NCBI RefSeq assembly: GCF_010389155.1
Contig: NC_057765.1
Location: forward strand, 44,101,559-44,165,558
Direction of reading: 5' to 3'
Source: Erigeron canadensis
Taxonomy: Eukaryota; Streptophyta; Magnoliopsida; Asterales; Asteraceae
Length of the DNA stretch: 64,000 bases
Positions within the stretch are counted from its first letter, which is position 1, and every line of letters starts with the position of its first letter. Both the position numbers and the translations under genes were made by a program. Positions 51,074-62,138 of the stretch are shown piece by piece. The notes below the pieces were generated by a model that was given only the letters and a program-made list of their open reading frames with translations, ran no database searches and was not told the DNA's origin.

Positions 51074-51887
51074 TATCCGTATATAAAAAGAACAAGCAAA
51101 TTAAATTAAAAATCTTAACAACACAAAAGCATATGACAATTGGGGGTATTATTATATTTTGGGGACAACTGAAACTGAATACAAAATCAAACAAAGAGAA
51201 AAATCATACTCAAACCCAACCCATGGGGGGAGAGGAATATAAAATAATTAAAATTTTTACAGCAACAAGTTGACATTGAATTACAAAATAAATAAATAAA
51301 AAAGAGAGAAAAATTACCCGAATTCGTGAAAGAGATTGTGTTTGGTGAGTGGGGTTTTTCAGGGGTTTTAGGAGTTATAAAAAAAACAATGGGAATTCTC
51401 CTCCAAAACTATTTAAAAAAGACTTTGTTCAACCTAAAAAAGGAAAAAAAATAAAATAAACCGTCTTTATAAAAAAAAAAAACAAACCCTTATTTTTTTC
51501 TAAAATAAAAATAAAAATAAAATCCAAAAAATTAACATACTTAAACCAAAAATTTTAATACAAAATTATTTGAAATTTGATTACTAAATCTATATATATC
51601 ATACTTTTTAAAAATAGTATTTAATAAATTGAATATTGTTTTTTAGTTAGATCTCCGCCGTCATATTGACATGTCATACCATTAAAAATGTTCTCTTAGA
51701 TATCCGAAGAGTCACGTCTTTTTGCAGCTTTGTAATTAGGGCAACTAAAAAATCGCCTGCTTTGGTTATTTGAGGTCCACAAATTCCATCTTTTTGCTAC
51801 ATTATCGTAAAAGCAACGGCAACACTATTTTTCCATATACATTAGACATTTCAAGTGTGTTGATTTGGTGAACAAATCACTTAAATG
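51074..51887. other. AT-rich spacer
   Basis: A-rich, no gene recognised. Confidence 0.4.
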
Positions 51888-51990
51888 AGGTTAATAGCTT
51901 ATTGGTAAGGTGTTGTTTGAACTTAGGGTAATCCACCTGGGTTCGAGTCTCACATCTCACACTTGTGAGAGTTGATTATTGAATAGTTTT
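51888..51990 (+). mobile_element. tRNA-derived SINE-like fragment
   Basis: Box A-like TAGCTTATTGGTAAGG and box B-like GGGTTCGAGTCTC at tRNA-like spacing. No tRNA fold with a paired acceptor stem is evident. Confidence 0.45.
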
Positions 51991-52463
51991 CAAAAAGTCC
52001 TAAGTTGCATCCTAGGCATTCGTGTAGCTTAAGGTATGAATACATGGATTCATACATACATGAATCACCAGAAAGATATAAATTTTGTTTTTATAAATCA
52101 AATTTTCTAAAATGTGTAGATTGGTGGGGGATACCCTTGACCCCAGGTACCCTTTTGGCACCGACCGTTGGCCACCCCTCAAAAAATAGCTAGGTTGACA
52201 CTTCTTCTTTTTTTTCACGTTAAAGCCACCAATCCCAGTGTTGGAACCTCGAAAGGCAGGCCTTGATACGAATCAATATACAATCATCTCATAATAGGCC
52301 CAAAACAAGTCATAAGCTAGGTGTGATACTCAGTCCATAAGCTAGCTCAAAGCAAACACCTAGACTTATAAACAGCTAATCAATTTCATACTTGGCCAAT
52401 ATGTATTGTAACAAAATGCTTACTCTAAGTTCTGGCAGTTATATAAATGTATCTACTTTTAAC
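51991..52463. other. Spacer leading into the duplicated EF1A flank
   Basis: No gene seen; from about 52430 the sequence matches the 3' flank of EF1A-like copy 1. Confidence 0.4.
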
Positions 52464-53012
52464 CTATGATGCATGGGGACGCCTGATTGGTCGGGGTACC
52501 CGTCCCGGAGACGTTTAAGGGACGGGGACGGCTAGGAATCGACATGGGGACGTATCGGAATTTGGGGACGGAGGGAGAAGGAGTCTGGGACGTTTCGGGG
52601 GAATATGGGGACGTTTCCTAGCCTATTTAGGGTTTAGAGTTTGTATTCCCTTCAAATTAGAACATGGCCATAAAAAAACTCTAACCGACCTGTGGACTTA
52701 TGTGACATTGTATATATACAACTAACAAATCTCAATTAATATCATACACATCCATATATTATTGTCGACTATCGAAGAGGAACAACATTTATATATTGTT
52801 GATAATTAATTATTTTTGGAACATGTAGTATGTTTTAAGTTTACACTTTACATCAATATCTATCTATTTTGATTTTTCTTTAATATATTTTTTATTTTTT
52901 ATATATTTTTATTGTCGTACCATTGCCGTCCCCGTATCTTATTTTTTTCATTTTTGGTGTTTCCCGTATCGTCCCCGTACCCCTTCACTGTACCCGTCTC
53001 GGTGCAACCTAG
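52464..53012. mobile_element. hAT-type non-autonomous element, 549 bp, TSD CTTTTAAC
   Basis: Ends CTATGATGCATGGGGACG and CGTCTCGGTGCAACCTAG are imperfect inverted repeats. A perfect 8-bp duplication CTTTTAAC flanks it (52456-52463, 53013-53020). Copy 1 of the EF1A duplication has the uninterrupted site near 45848-45857. The element is unusually rich in GGGGACG repeats at one end. No transposase. Confidence 0.9.
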
Positions 53013-53265
53013 CTTTTAACTTCATTCGGATTTAGTTTAAGTTATAAGTGTACATTCCATTACGGTGAGTTTAAACATAAAATAAACACGATAGTACCAA
53101 AAACAATGCCACCACCTATCAAGCACCTAAGTATGGTCCCGAAAGAATTCAGAATCACCATCGTACCATGCCCACTAGACCAACCAAGAAGTGCTAAAAA
53201 TCAGAACAAAATAGTTAAAACTCGTTATAACTAAGTTTCAAGTCATTCATAAAACAAACCACCGT

Positions 53266-54398
53266 TCATCGATTTGGATCCCTCTTATCTACGCTCTTGA
53301 TCACGCCCACAGCAACAGTGTGCGTCACGTCCCTCACAATAAACCGACCCAATGGAGGATACTCAGAGAAAGTCTCAACCACCAGAGGCTTTATTGGAAC
53401 CATCTTCACCATTCCAGCCTCACCAGGTTTCAAGAACTTGGGTTCCGGCTCAAGCTCCTCAAAAGTCCTCCGGTCAATCTTGGCCAACAGTTCAGCAAAT
53501 TTAACAGCAATGTGAGAAGTATGGTTTTGATCCAGGTGATTCATGACAATGACCTGAGATGTAAAACTAGCAGCACCCTTTGCAGGGTCATCCTTTGAGT
53601 TTGAAGCAACATACCCACGCTTAAGATCCTTCACGGCGACATTTTGAACATTGAAACTAGCAAAGTCTCCTGGCAATGCCTCAGGCAGTGTTTTGTTGTG
53701 CAACTGTACAGATTTGACTTCGGTTGTCAAACCAATTGGGCCAAAAGTGACCTCCATACCTGGCTTGATCACACCAGTTGCAACACGTCCCACTGGCACA
53801 TTTCCAATCCCACCAATCTTATAGACATCATGAAGTGGAAGGCCGAGAGGCTTCTCAGATGGTCTTTTTGGCTCATTGATATGGTCAATGGCTTCAAGTA
53901 GTGTTGGACCCGTGTACCATTGAAGGTTAGATGACCTCTCAGTCATGTTCTCGCCCTCAAAACCAGAAATTGGGACAAACGAGATGTTATTAGAGTCGTA
54001 TCCAATTTTCTAAAAGAAGGGAGTCAATTCTTTGACAATAAAATTGAACCTAGTTTTCGAGTATTTGGGTATAGTGGCGTCCATCTGTAAAACAGCAAAT
54101 ATTAAAGCCAGTGATCATTATCGAATAAGCTACAACTATTTTCAGAAGCATAAAAGGAAAGAAGAGAAAAAACAGTACCTTGTTAATGCAGCAAATCATT
54201 TGTTTGACACCAAGTGTAAATGCAAGCATAGTGTGATCACGAGTTTGTCCATAAGACATTCCATATTCAAAAGCTGCATTGGTCGCGTCAATGATTAGAA
54301 TGGCACAGTCAGCCTGGGAGGTTCCAGTGATCATATTCTTGATATAGTCACGATGCTCAGGAGCATCAGTGACAGTGCAGACATAGCGAGTTGTCTCA
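53266..54398 (-). pseudogene. Divergent EF1A-like gene, copy 2, 5'-truncated
   Basis: The exon 1 remnant is 54398-54179 (from the equivalent of ETTRYVCTV, with [10 protein letters not shown] and [14 protein letters not shown]), the intron matches copy 1, and exon 2 is 54084-53266. The first about 80 codons, including the G1 P-loop, are absent, with a sharp break at about 54398. A stop (TAG, 54012-54010) replaces the Trp codon present in copy 1. About 9-10 codons are deleted where copy 1 has the [13 protein letters not shown] stretch. The C-terminal frame ([14 protein letters not shown] to DKRDPNR) is intact, unlike copy 1. Clearly a pseudogene; direct orientation and shared intron and 3' flank show DNA-level duplication. 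Confidence 0.92.
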
Positions 54399-55182
54399 TT
54401 ATATAGATCATATACTTTTGACGAATATTTAGTTTTAATTTTTTATAATTTGTATATATACTTTGCTTTCATATGTAAATCAATAAATGATCATATCTAC
54501 GGCAACAATGGCTAAGGACAAAGCACATCAAACCATGACGAAGTGTTGGTGGCTAAGGGCAAAGCCCATCAGTCCATGGCAGAATTATATCGATTAAGGT
54601 CGGATTGCTTTTCAAGTAGATTACCTGATCAACTATCACCCTTTATGACCTCAGCTACGTGTTATTAGTACCCCTAAAGGCACAACCTAGTTCGAATCAT
54701 AAAATCTGGTAATGGTATAGCTAACTTGCATATGTGTAACAAGTTAATTTTATTTAGATAATTTACTTTCATATGTGTAAGATATATAATTTGCATATAT
54801 GCAAATACCAACAAAAACAAAATAATTAAAGTTTTCTTTTTCTATACATTTTCCACCGTTACATGTATATCTTTCTTTCTTTTTTTTTCCCCTTTATACA
54901 ACAAAAATGAAGATTTTAAAATAGTTGGAATATTTGTTTGTATCATCACTATGATGTGAAAAACATTTGGAAAAAGAAAAGTAGGTGGATGAGGTACTTT
55001 AAAAAAAAAGTAGTGGAGAGGGGGTCAATGACCCACCCGTAGTATTACTTGGGTTTGGGTAGAGATGGTTTTGGTTTCATTTCATGAGTCATATTTATTA
55101 TGTAGTTTTTTATTTAATCACTTTCCTTTTGAAAGGTATGAATGATTTACTTGCAACATAGGATATAGCTTACGTTGTTTTA
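54399..55182. other. AT-rich spacer
   Basis: No gene recognised. A diverged 15-20 bp direct repeat (GGCTAAGGRCAAAGC around 54511 and 54551) is visible. Confidence 0.4.
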
Positions 55183-55423
55183 ACCGGGTCTACGCTAGAG
55201 AGCCCCCTCACCCTCAATACTTAGTAGGAGGAGAAACCCCCAACTAAACAGCCCGAAGGCACGACATTTAATTGGGGTAAAACTTTGTCCCCTATGCAGG
55301 ATTTAAACCTGTTTCACTGGAGGACTTTATTTGTGAAATTCCTTTAAATGTATTTCTCATGTCTCGAACTTGAGACCTCCAATATGTAAAGTTAGAGCTC
55401 AACCACTAAGATATAATGGGAAA
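55183..55423 (-). mobile_element. tRNA-derived SINE, inverted copy of the 44.5-kb family
   Basis: The minus strand carries AGTGGTTGAGC (box A-like) and AGTTCGAGAC (box B-like), then ACAAATAAAGT, GTGCCTTCGGGCTGTTTAGT and TTTCTCCTCCTACTA, all shared with 44465-44738. Confidence 0.72.
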
Positions 55424-55546
55424 TACACACATAAAAGCATAAAATATAACTTTTTATATATATATAGCATAAAATATAATTTTATATATATATAAGAATT
55501 TATATATGTATATATATATATATGGGGACAATCAAATAATAACAGT

Positions 55547-56225
55547 TTTAAAATAAGAACGGTGAGAACACCTTAAAAACATCATTTTGATGCATTAAAA
55601 GTCTATAAAACTAACATAGTGCATAACTAATTATCATTATTTAAGTGTTTAACAACACATTGATTCATCAAAATAAAAAAATCACGTTTTTTGTTGGATG
55701 CATCATTTTGATCAATATGCATCCAAGATAGATGCACAAAACAAAAAACATGATAATTTTGATTTTGACGGATGAATTTGTTGTTAAAAACTTAAATAAA
55801 GATAATTAGTTATGCACTATGTTAGTTTTATTGACTTTTAATGCATCAAAATGATGTTTTTAAGGTGTTCTCACTTTTAAAATAAGAACGGTGAGAACAC
55901 CTTAAAAACATCATTTTGATGCATTAAAAGTCCATAAACTAACATAGTGCATAACTAATTATCTTTATTTAAGTGTTTAACAGCACATTGCTCCGTCAAA
56001 ATTGAAAAAATCACTTTTTTTGTTTTGTGCATCCATCTTGGATGCCTATTCATCAAAATGATGCATCCAACAAAAAACGTGATTTTTTCGATTTTGACGG
56101 ATCAATGTGTTGTTAAACACTTAAATAATGATAATTAGTTATGCACTATGTCAGTTTTATGGACTTTTAATGCATCAAAATGTAGTTTTTAAGTGTTTTC
56201 ATTTTAATTTGGTTCTCATTTGATA
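55547..56225. mobile_element. Two adjacent near-palindromic foldback elements
   Basis: Each unit (about 55547-55875 and 55876-56225) is close to a perfect palindrome of about 330 bp: GAGAACACCTTAAAAACATC ... GATGTTTTTAAGGTGTTCTC in the first, with the same landmarks inverted around ATGCATCATTTTGAT / ATCCAAGATAGATGCA near the centre. They stand head to tail, separated by TTTTAAAATAAGAACGG. No coding capacity. Confidence 0.85.
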
Positions 56226-56257
56226 TATATATATATACATTTTATATATATTAAAAA

Positions 56258-57296
56258 TAAAATCTCGTAATCCGTGCAAAAAATAGTAACTTTGTTTTTT
56301 TTATTATTTTATTTTGATGGGGTCCACATATTAATTACTTTTTATACTATTTTTTTTTACCTTTTTCTATTAAAACGGTTAAATTTTTATCATCACAAAT
56401 TTATGTAACTTTTTCAAACAGTTTTATTTTATTTTATTTCTTTTAAAATTATTTTACACCAAAAACTTTAATCTCTTACAATTTTACACTAAGGATTTCA
56501 TTTAAACTGTATGGGTTTCATTGTCACACAAAAGTAATTTTTACCCTTTTTTTAAAAAATGGTTAACTTCTTTTCAATATAAATTTATTTAACTTTTTTT
56601 AACGTTTTTTATTTTTATTTTCTTTTAAAATCATTTTATACGAAAAGATTTAATCTATTACAATTTTATAGTAAGGATTTCATTTTAAACTGTACAGGTT
56701 TCACTTTCACACAAAAGTTTTAATATTCCCTTTTTCACATGGGCATGCCACCTTCATTTATTTTTACCATTTGTTTTTTTTAACCACCAAATGAATACTA
56801 TATGTTCCCCTTAAAAAATTTGTGTCTTTTAACTTCCGGCTCATGAACCCATAATTATTTGTAAAACATAAACTAATCGTATAATATTAAATATATTTTT
56901 ATTGTCATTTTTTTCTATTATTGTTTTTAATATTATACCAATCTTCTAAGAATTTCGTTATCGGTATTAATATAGTTATCGTTAATGGGCTTTGCTATTC
57001 CATATTCAAACTTTTGGGCTACTTATTTATATTTATTTTTGGGCCTTGTGCTGACATATAAGTATGTCAGGTTAATTATGTAAAAAATGTCATATTTTTC
57101 TATTATTGTTTGTATTATGTTCGTAACACATTTTGCCATTTTTTTAAGAGCGTCGTCTCGATATTAATATATTTATTTATAGACGTATTTCGTTATTTCT
57201 CCTGATACAATTATCTTAATAAATTTAAGTAATTTTTTTTTTAAAACATCCACATACGTAATGTCTCCCAGGCCAACGCCCGGGAGTATTGGGATT
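56258..57296 (+). mobile_element. Helitron-like unit 1 of a tandem pair
   Basis: Shares the start GTGCAAAAAATAGTAAC, interior landmarks (ACACCAAAAACTTTAATCTC, AGAGCGTCGT, ATTTCTCCTGATAC) and a GC-rich 3' region (CCAACGCCCGGG) with the unit that follows directly at 57297. Edges approximate; the unit is longer than its neighbour because of an internal repetition (ACAATTTTACACTAAGGATT and ACAATTTTATAGTAAGGATT). Confidence 0.5.
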
Positions 57297-57815
57297 TGTG
57301 CAAAAATAGTAACTTTTTTCTTTTATGGCTTTTGTAGGCCCCAAATGTCCATTATTTTTTAATTATTACTTTTAACTTACATTTTTTACATGCTTAACAT
57401 TTTTTTCCTCATTATACATTTATTATCTTTGTAAATTTTTTTAATTTTATTTCTTTAAAAATACATTTACACCAAAAACTTTGATCTCTTACATTTTGTA
57501 CTAAGGATTTTATTTTAAATTGTAGACATCCATTAAACCTTTTTTATTTCCACACAAACTTTTTAAGGGAACATGTAATATTTTAGTTAGAAAATGGTAG
57601 AAAGAAATTAATATATCAAAGTCATCTTTTTTCTATTATTATTTGTATTATGATCGCAACACATTTTGTCATTCTTATAAGAGCGTCGTTTATGTATCAT
57701 ATTTCGTCATTTCTCCTAATACCATTTTTTTAATAAATTTAGATAATTTTTCTTAAAAAGAAAGACATCCACAAACGCCATGTCTCTCGGGGCAACGCCC
57801 GGGTGAAATATCTCG
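57297..57815 (+). mobile_element. Helitron-like unit 2, ending in CTCG
   Basis: Starts near GTGCAAAAATAGTAAC and ends CGGGGCAACGCCCGGGTG, then AAATAT and CTCG at 57812-57815 followed by T and a TA tract. A hairpin precedes the end by about 10 bp. No coding. Confidence 0.5.
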
Positions 57816-58020
57816 TATATATATATATATATATATTTCTATAAAGAATGAAATTCCTTTTGATAGAAATAAAAGAACAAAGTCACACACTCGATCATTT
57901 GGTGTAACAGTTACATTTGAGAGAATCGTATTTAAAAGTCCACACATAAAAGCATAAAATATAATTTTATTTGTCTAAATAACTCGTTTGATAGAAACTT
58001 ATGTTTTGAGAAAGGGGTGA

Positions 58021-58375
58021 ATATCAAATGAGAATGGAATTAAAATGAGAACACTTAAAAACTACATTTTGATGCATTAAAGGTTCATAAAAATAACATA
58101 GTGCTTAATTAATTATCATTATTTAAGTGTTTAACAACACATTGATCCGTCAAAATCGAAAAAATCACGTTTTTTGTTGGATGCATCATTTTGATGAATA
58201 TGCATCCAAGATGGATGCACAAAACAAAAAACGTGATTTTTTTGATTTTTGACGGCTCAATGTGTTGTTAAACACTTAAATAATGATAATTAGTTAAGCA
58301 CTATGTTAGTTTTATGGATTTTTAATGTATTAAAATGATATTTTTAAGTGTTCTCACCGTTCTTATTTTAAAAGT
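58021..58375. mobile_element. Third near-palindromic foldback element
   Basis: Same family as 55547-56225: GAGAACACTTAAAAACTACA at the left, TTTTTAAGTGTTCTCACCGT at the right, with the same central ATGCATCCAAGATGGATGCA region. It begins with the terminus type that ends the second unit (TCAAATGAGAATGG). Confidence 0.85.
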
Positions 58376-58803
58376 GTTTCACATTGGAGTATTACCGTTT
58401 GAGAAAGATTGTCTAAATAACTCCTTTGATAATAACTCGTTTGAGGTATACGAAGTCCATTGTTGCATCACCATAGAAGCAATGAATGACACCTTCGCCC
58501 ATATATATTAGACATTTCAAAAAACAGACCGTTTGCAAAATTATGACCAAACATATAATAGTCTAACACTCTAACCCATTAAATATGGGAGCTGATCCCT
58601 ACACAAAACTAATTCTCCATACACAATAATTATATTTAATTAGACTATTTTACCCTTACATCTAATTTTAATATTTGACCCTCTAATTTTACCCTATTAC
58701 ATTACAACCACTTCTTTCATAATAAAACCCTAGAGGTTATCATCCTCATATGTTACACATACCTTATATTTTTTATTGCCGCCAAATCTCTTGATTAGAA
58801 TAC
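58376..58803. other. Upstream region of the FAR1-like gene
   Basis: AT-rich, presumably promoter and leader; no specific site assigned. Confidence 0.4.
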
Positions 58804-61235
58804 ATGGAGACACAAACACAGGTAATGATTATCATTCAATGGCTTTTATATTTCATTTGATTAATCAGTCTGATCGATCTCTTTGAAGTATGTTTAATTA
58901 TGGATATGTCTTTCACATGCCATTATGATTGATTAGTATATATACAGTATATGTGTTTTTATCATTTTATATCATGTGATATTATCTTACTTTACATAGA
59001 CTTAGATTCTCACTGGTTTTTCTATTACATTAATCTCACTTGTGTTTTGTTTTTTACAAAACATATAATTATTTTTGTTATTACGTTTGTACAAATTCAT
59101 AAGAATTGTGTGTGAATTAATGTAACACTTACATGTTAAAGTTCACTTAGCAGAATATCTCATTTGACACAACTACTCCAACAATTCAAAGCGAAGAAAT
59201 ATATCTTGCTAGCTCTAAATTTGAATCACGTGATGATCTGCTAAAAAGTGTACGCGAATTTTATGGTAGAAAGGGATATGGGTTATCTATTCGTGCTTCA
59301 AAGAAAGATAAACATGTGATCTTGCAATGTGACCGAAGTGGCTCTTATCGAAATACAGTGCAACTTGGGAAACGTAAAAAGAGCACAACAACGCGTTTAA
59401 CTAACTGCCCGGTCGAAATCATAGGCCAAAAGAGAAGTGATGACACTTGGACTTTTAAAGCAAAAACCTTAACACATAACCATGAGCCATTAGAAGATAT
59501 CTCCGGTCTTCCATCATTCCGTCAATTGTCACCAAATAAGGTAAAAAGAGTAAAAGAAATGACTATGTCTGGCATACCTCCAAGACAAATCCTTAGTTCT
59601 TTACGCCAAGAAAACCCAAAAATTCAAGCAATCTCTAGAACTATATACAACCTGAAGAGAAAAAGTCGTAGAGATGATTTGGGAAATCGGCCCATGATTA
59701 GTGTCCTCTTTGAAGAGCTTGCAAAAGGTGGTTTTTCATTTGATGTTTTACAAAACCAAGAAGGGCGTATAACCCGTTTGTTCATTGCGCACCCTTTGTC
59801 CATTAAATTGGCGAAAGCTTTCTCCCATACGTTTGTGATGGATTGTACGTACAAAACCAACAAATATAAAATGCCTCTCCTTGATATTATTGGAAGTTCA
59901 TGTTTCAATATCTCTTTTTATTCCGGGTTTGTTTTTTTGGAAATAGAGAATGAAGAAAACTACATATGGGCATTAACTGCATTTAAAAAGCTTTTTGGAG
60001 AAGGTAATCAACCATCGGTGCTAGTGACAGATAGGAAACTTGCACTTATTAATGGCATAAAGAATGTCTTTCCTACTGCGACGAATCTTTTGTGTGTTTG
60101 GCATATTGAAAAGAACGTCGTTGCAAATTGTAAGAAGCATTTTCAACATAATGAAGAGTTCGACATTTTCATGGAAAGTTGGAAAAATGTGGTATATTCA
60201 AAAACTGAAGCTCTCTTTGAGAATAATTGGTCTGAATTCAAGTTGTTTTATAAAGAGAAAAAAGATGCAGTTGAGTACATAAATAAGATATGGTTGCCTT
60301 GGAAAGAAAAGTTCGTTAGTGCATGGACTGATAATTACTTACATCTTGGTAATCGTTCCTCCTCGAGAGCTGAAGGTGCTCATGCCAAACTAAAAATGTA
60401 TTTACAAGTTTCAACGGGTGGTTTTAAACAAGTGAAGGATAAGATTAGTCTTGCTGTTGAGCATGAATTTAACGAGATTGAAGTCCAACTTGCAAGTGAA
60501 CGTATTCAAGTTCCTCATGATTGCAATATGCCTTTCTTTAAGGAGCTCTTATGTCATGTGTCTCATTTTGCATTGAAAGAGATATACAAAAAATATGAGC
60601 AAGCAAGAAAAGGTAATATTTCTGACTTTTATATGAAGTCATTCTTATACGACTTCAAGTTGTTTTAATTTTAACATGGTCCATTTATTTGTTTAGGTAT
60701 TATAACTCCTTGCAGTACTCATTTTATGTTAAGTATGGGTCTTCCATGTGCCCACAAGATAAAATCTTTGATGAAAATGACACTTTCATTGGATCTTATT
60801 CACCCACATTGGAGGATTGATACGTTATCCTTAAACACAGAAGATGGTATACACCAGGACGATGATAGAAAGTTTGATGAATTGCTTAATGCATTGCGTT
60901 CGAAATATCAAATGTTTCCCCAAAACAAGAAAGAATATGTTACTTCATTAATTAATAAACTTGTGAATGTGCCTGATTTGTTGTTTGAGCCAGAGAGTCG
61001 ACAACCTAAAGGAAGACCTCCCAAAGCAAAGAAGAAGAAAAGGGGATCAACTTCTACAAAACGAGATCCTTCCAAGTTTGAGTTTGTAGAATCATCACGA
61101 GCATGCAATTCTTCAAGCTCTACTAGTTTACTTGAAGGGAACGGTGAAGTTTCTGAACCCATAACTTACGTTTGCTGTGAAGATAGTCTATTTGATTCAA
61201 ATTCATATCTAGGTGATTTTATGTCAACCGAATAG
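58804..61235 (+). CDS. FAR1-related / MULE transposase-derived protein
   Basis: Three exons in one frame: 58804-58821 (METQTQ), 59154-60612, 60697-61235; 671 residues. N-terminal FAR1-type DNA-binding region at about residues 25-110 (SRDDLLKSVREFYGRKGY, then CDRSG, LTNCPVEI, HNHEP). The MULE transposase core at about 195-420 has VMDCTYKTN, LVTDRKLALINGI, LCVWHIEKNV and SSSRAEGAHAK, consistent with the D-D-E acidic residues and the CxxH insert. A SWIM-type zinc finger follows (PCSTHFMLSMGLPCAHKI) and a basic tail KGRPPKAKKKKRG. The 60613-60696 intron is chosen because it restores the SWIM finger; without it the frame stops at 60668. No terminal inverted repeats were found, so this may be a domesticated FRS-type gene or an old autonomous MULE; the intact frame favours function. 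Confidence 0.88.
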
Positions 61236-61828
61236 TATGACATGTGAGGTTTTATTTTTATTTTTTTCTTAGTTTTGTTGTTTTGCAACATCTTGCGTTT
61301 AATCATTTGTATTGCAGACTATAACTAATATTACGTGAATGTGTTCAGGTAAGGGAGACGATTTGCACTTGTGTTGATGACATGATGTTCAAAAAATGGT
61401 GATGGTGTTTTAATTGGGTAATTTAAAGATACACTATCATGGTTTTTTTTTTGTTATTAGTTGAGTTATGTTCTTCGGTTTAGACGAGAATTTCTTTTGT
61501 TTTTTAAAGTTTGGTTTATCATGGTGGAAGTTTAAGACTCATTTTGGTATTTTAAGTTGTTAAATGTAATTTGTTTTATTGATTTTTGAATTGATTTAGC
61601 ATCAAGAGATATGTAATTTCTTAGTTTTTGAATTGATATTCTGTTTGATAATATAAAATCGTGCATGGTATTTAGTCAAATTTAATGAAAATATTTCTTT
61701 CGTATAAAAACATAATTAGATACATATGGCTATTTATAACATATAAAAAAAGACTTATTTATTTCAATTCATTCATATAGCATGTTAAATTTGTAAATGA
61801 TTGTTACGTTTCAATAAACAAACTCTTA
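61236..61828. other. 3' flank of the FAR1-like gene
   Basis: AT-rich; nothing else recognised. Confidence 0.4.
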
Positions 61829-62115
61829 GGACGCGTTTTGTTCACAGATTCTGATGGAAACTAATGGAATTTGAATTAAATTTCATTCCGTAGTACGTTT
61901 GGTTGTCAAAAGATGATGGAATTCATTCCATTGGAATGTAAACATTCCATCATTTAATAGAATCTTCATTCCTTGGGGTTATTGGATGGAATTTCATTCC
62001 TTCCTTCTCTTGAATTTTAAGAAAACAAAAACATTCCATCAAATTCTACTCCTTCATAATCTACCTTTGACAGATTCCATTCTTTACAAAAACATTCCGC
62101 GAACCAAATGCACCC
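61829..62115. mobile_element. Tourist-like MITE, 287 bp, TSD TTA
   Basis: Ends GGACGCGTTTTGTTCACAGA and TCCGCGAACCAAATGCACCC form imperfect 20-bp inverted repeats; TTA flanks both sides (61826-61828, 62116-62118). The interior has repeated GGAATG / CATTCC motifs, as in many PIF/Harbinger-type plant MITEs. Confidence 0.82.
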
Positions 62116-62138
62116 TTAGTCCCAGATCACAAACCATA

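Noticed and set aside
60613..60671. Stop at 60669 as the true end of the FAR1-like protein
   Set aside because: A GT-AG intron at 60613-60696 restores the SWIM finger and a further 179 codons in frame.
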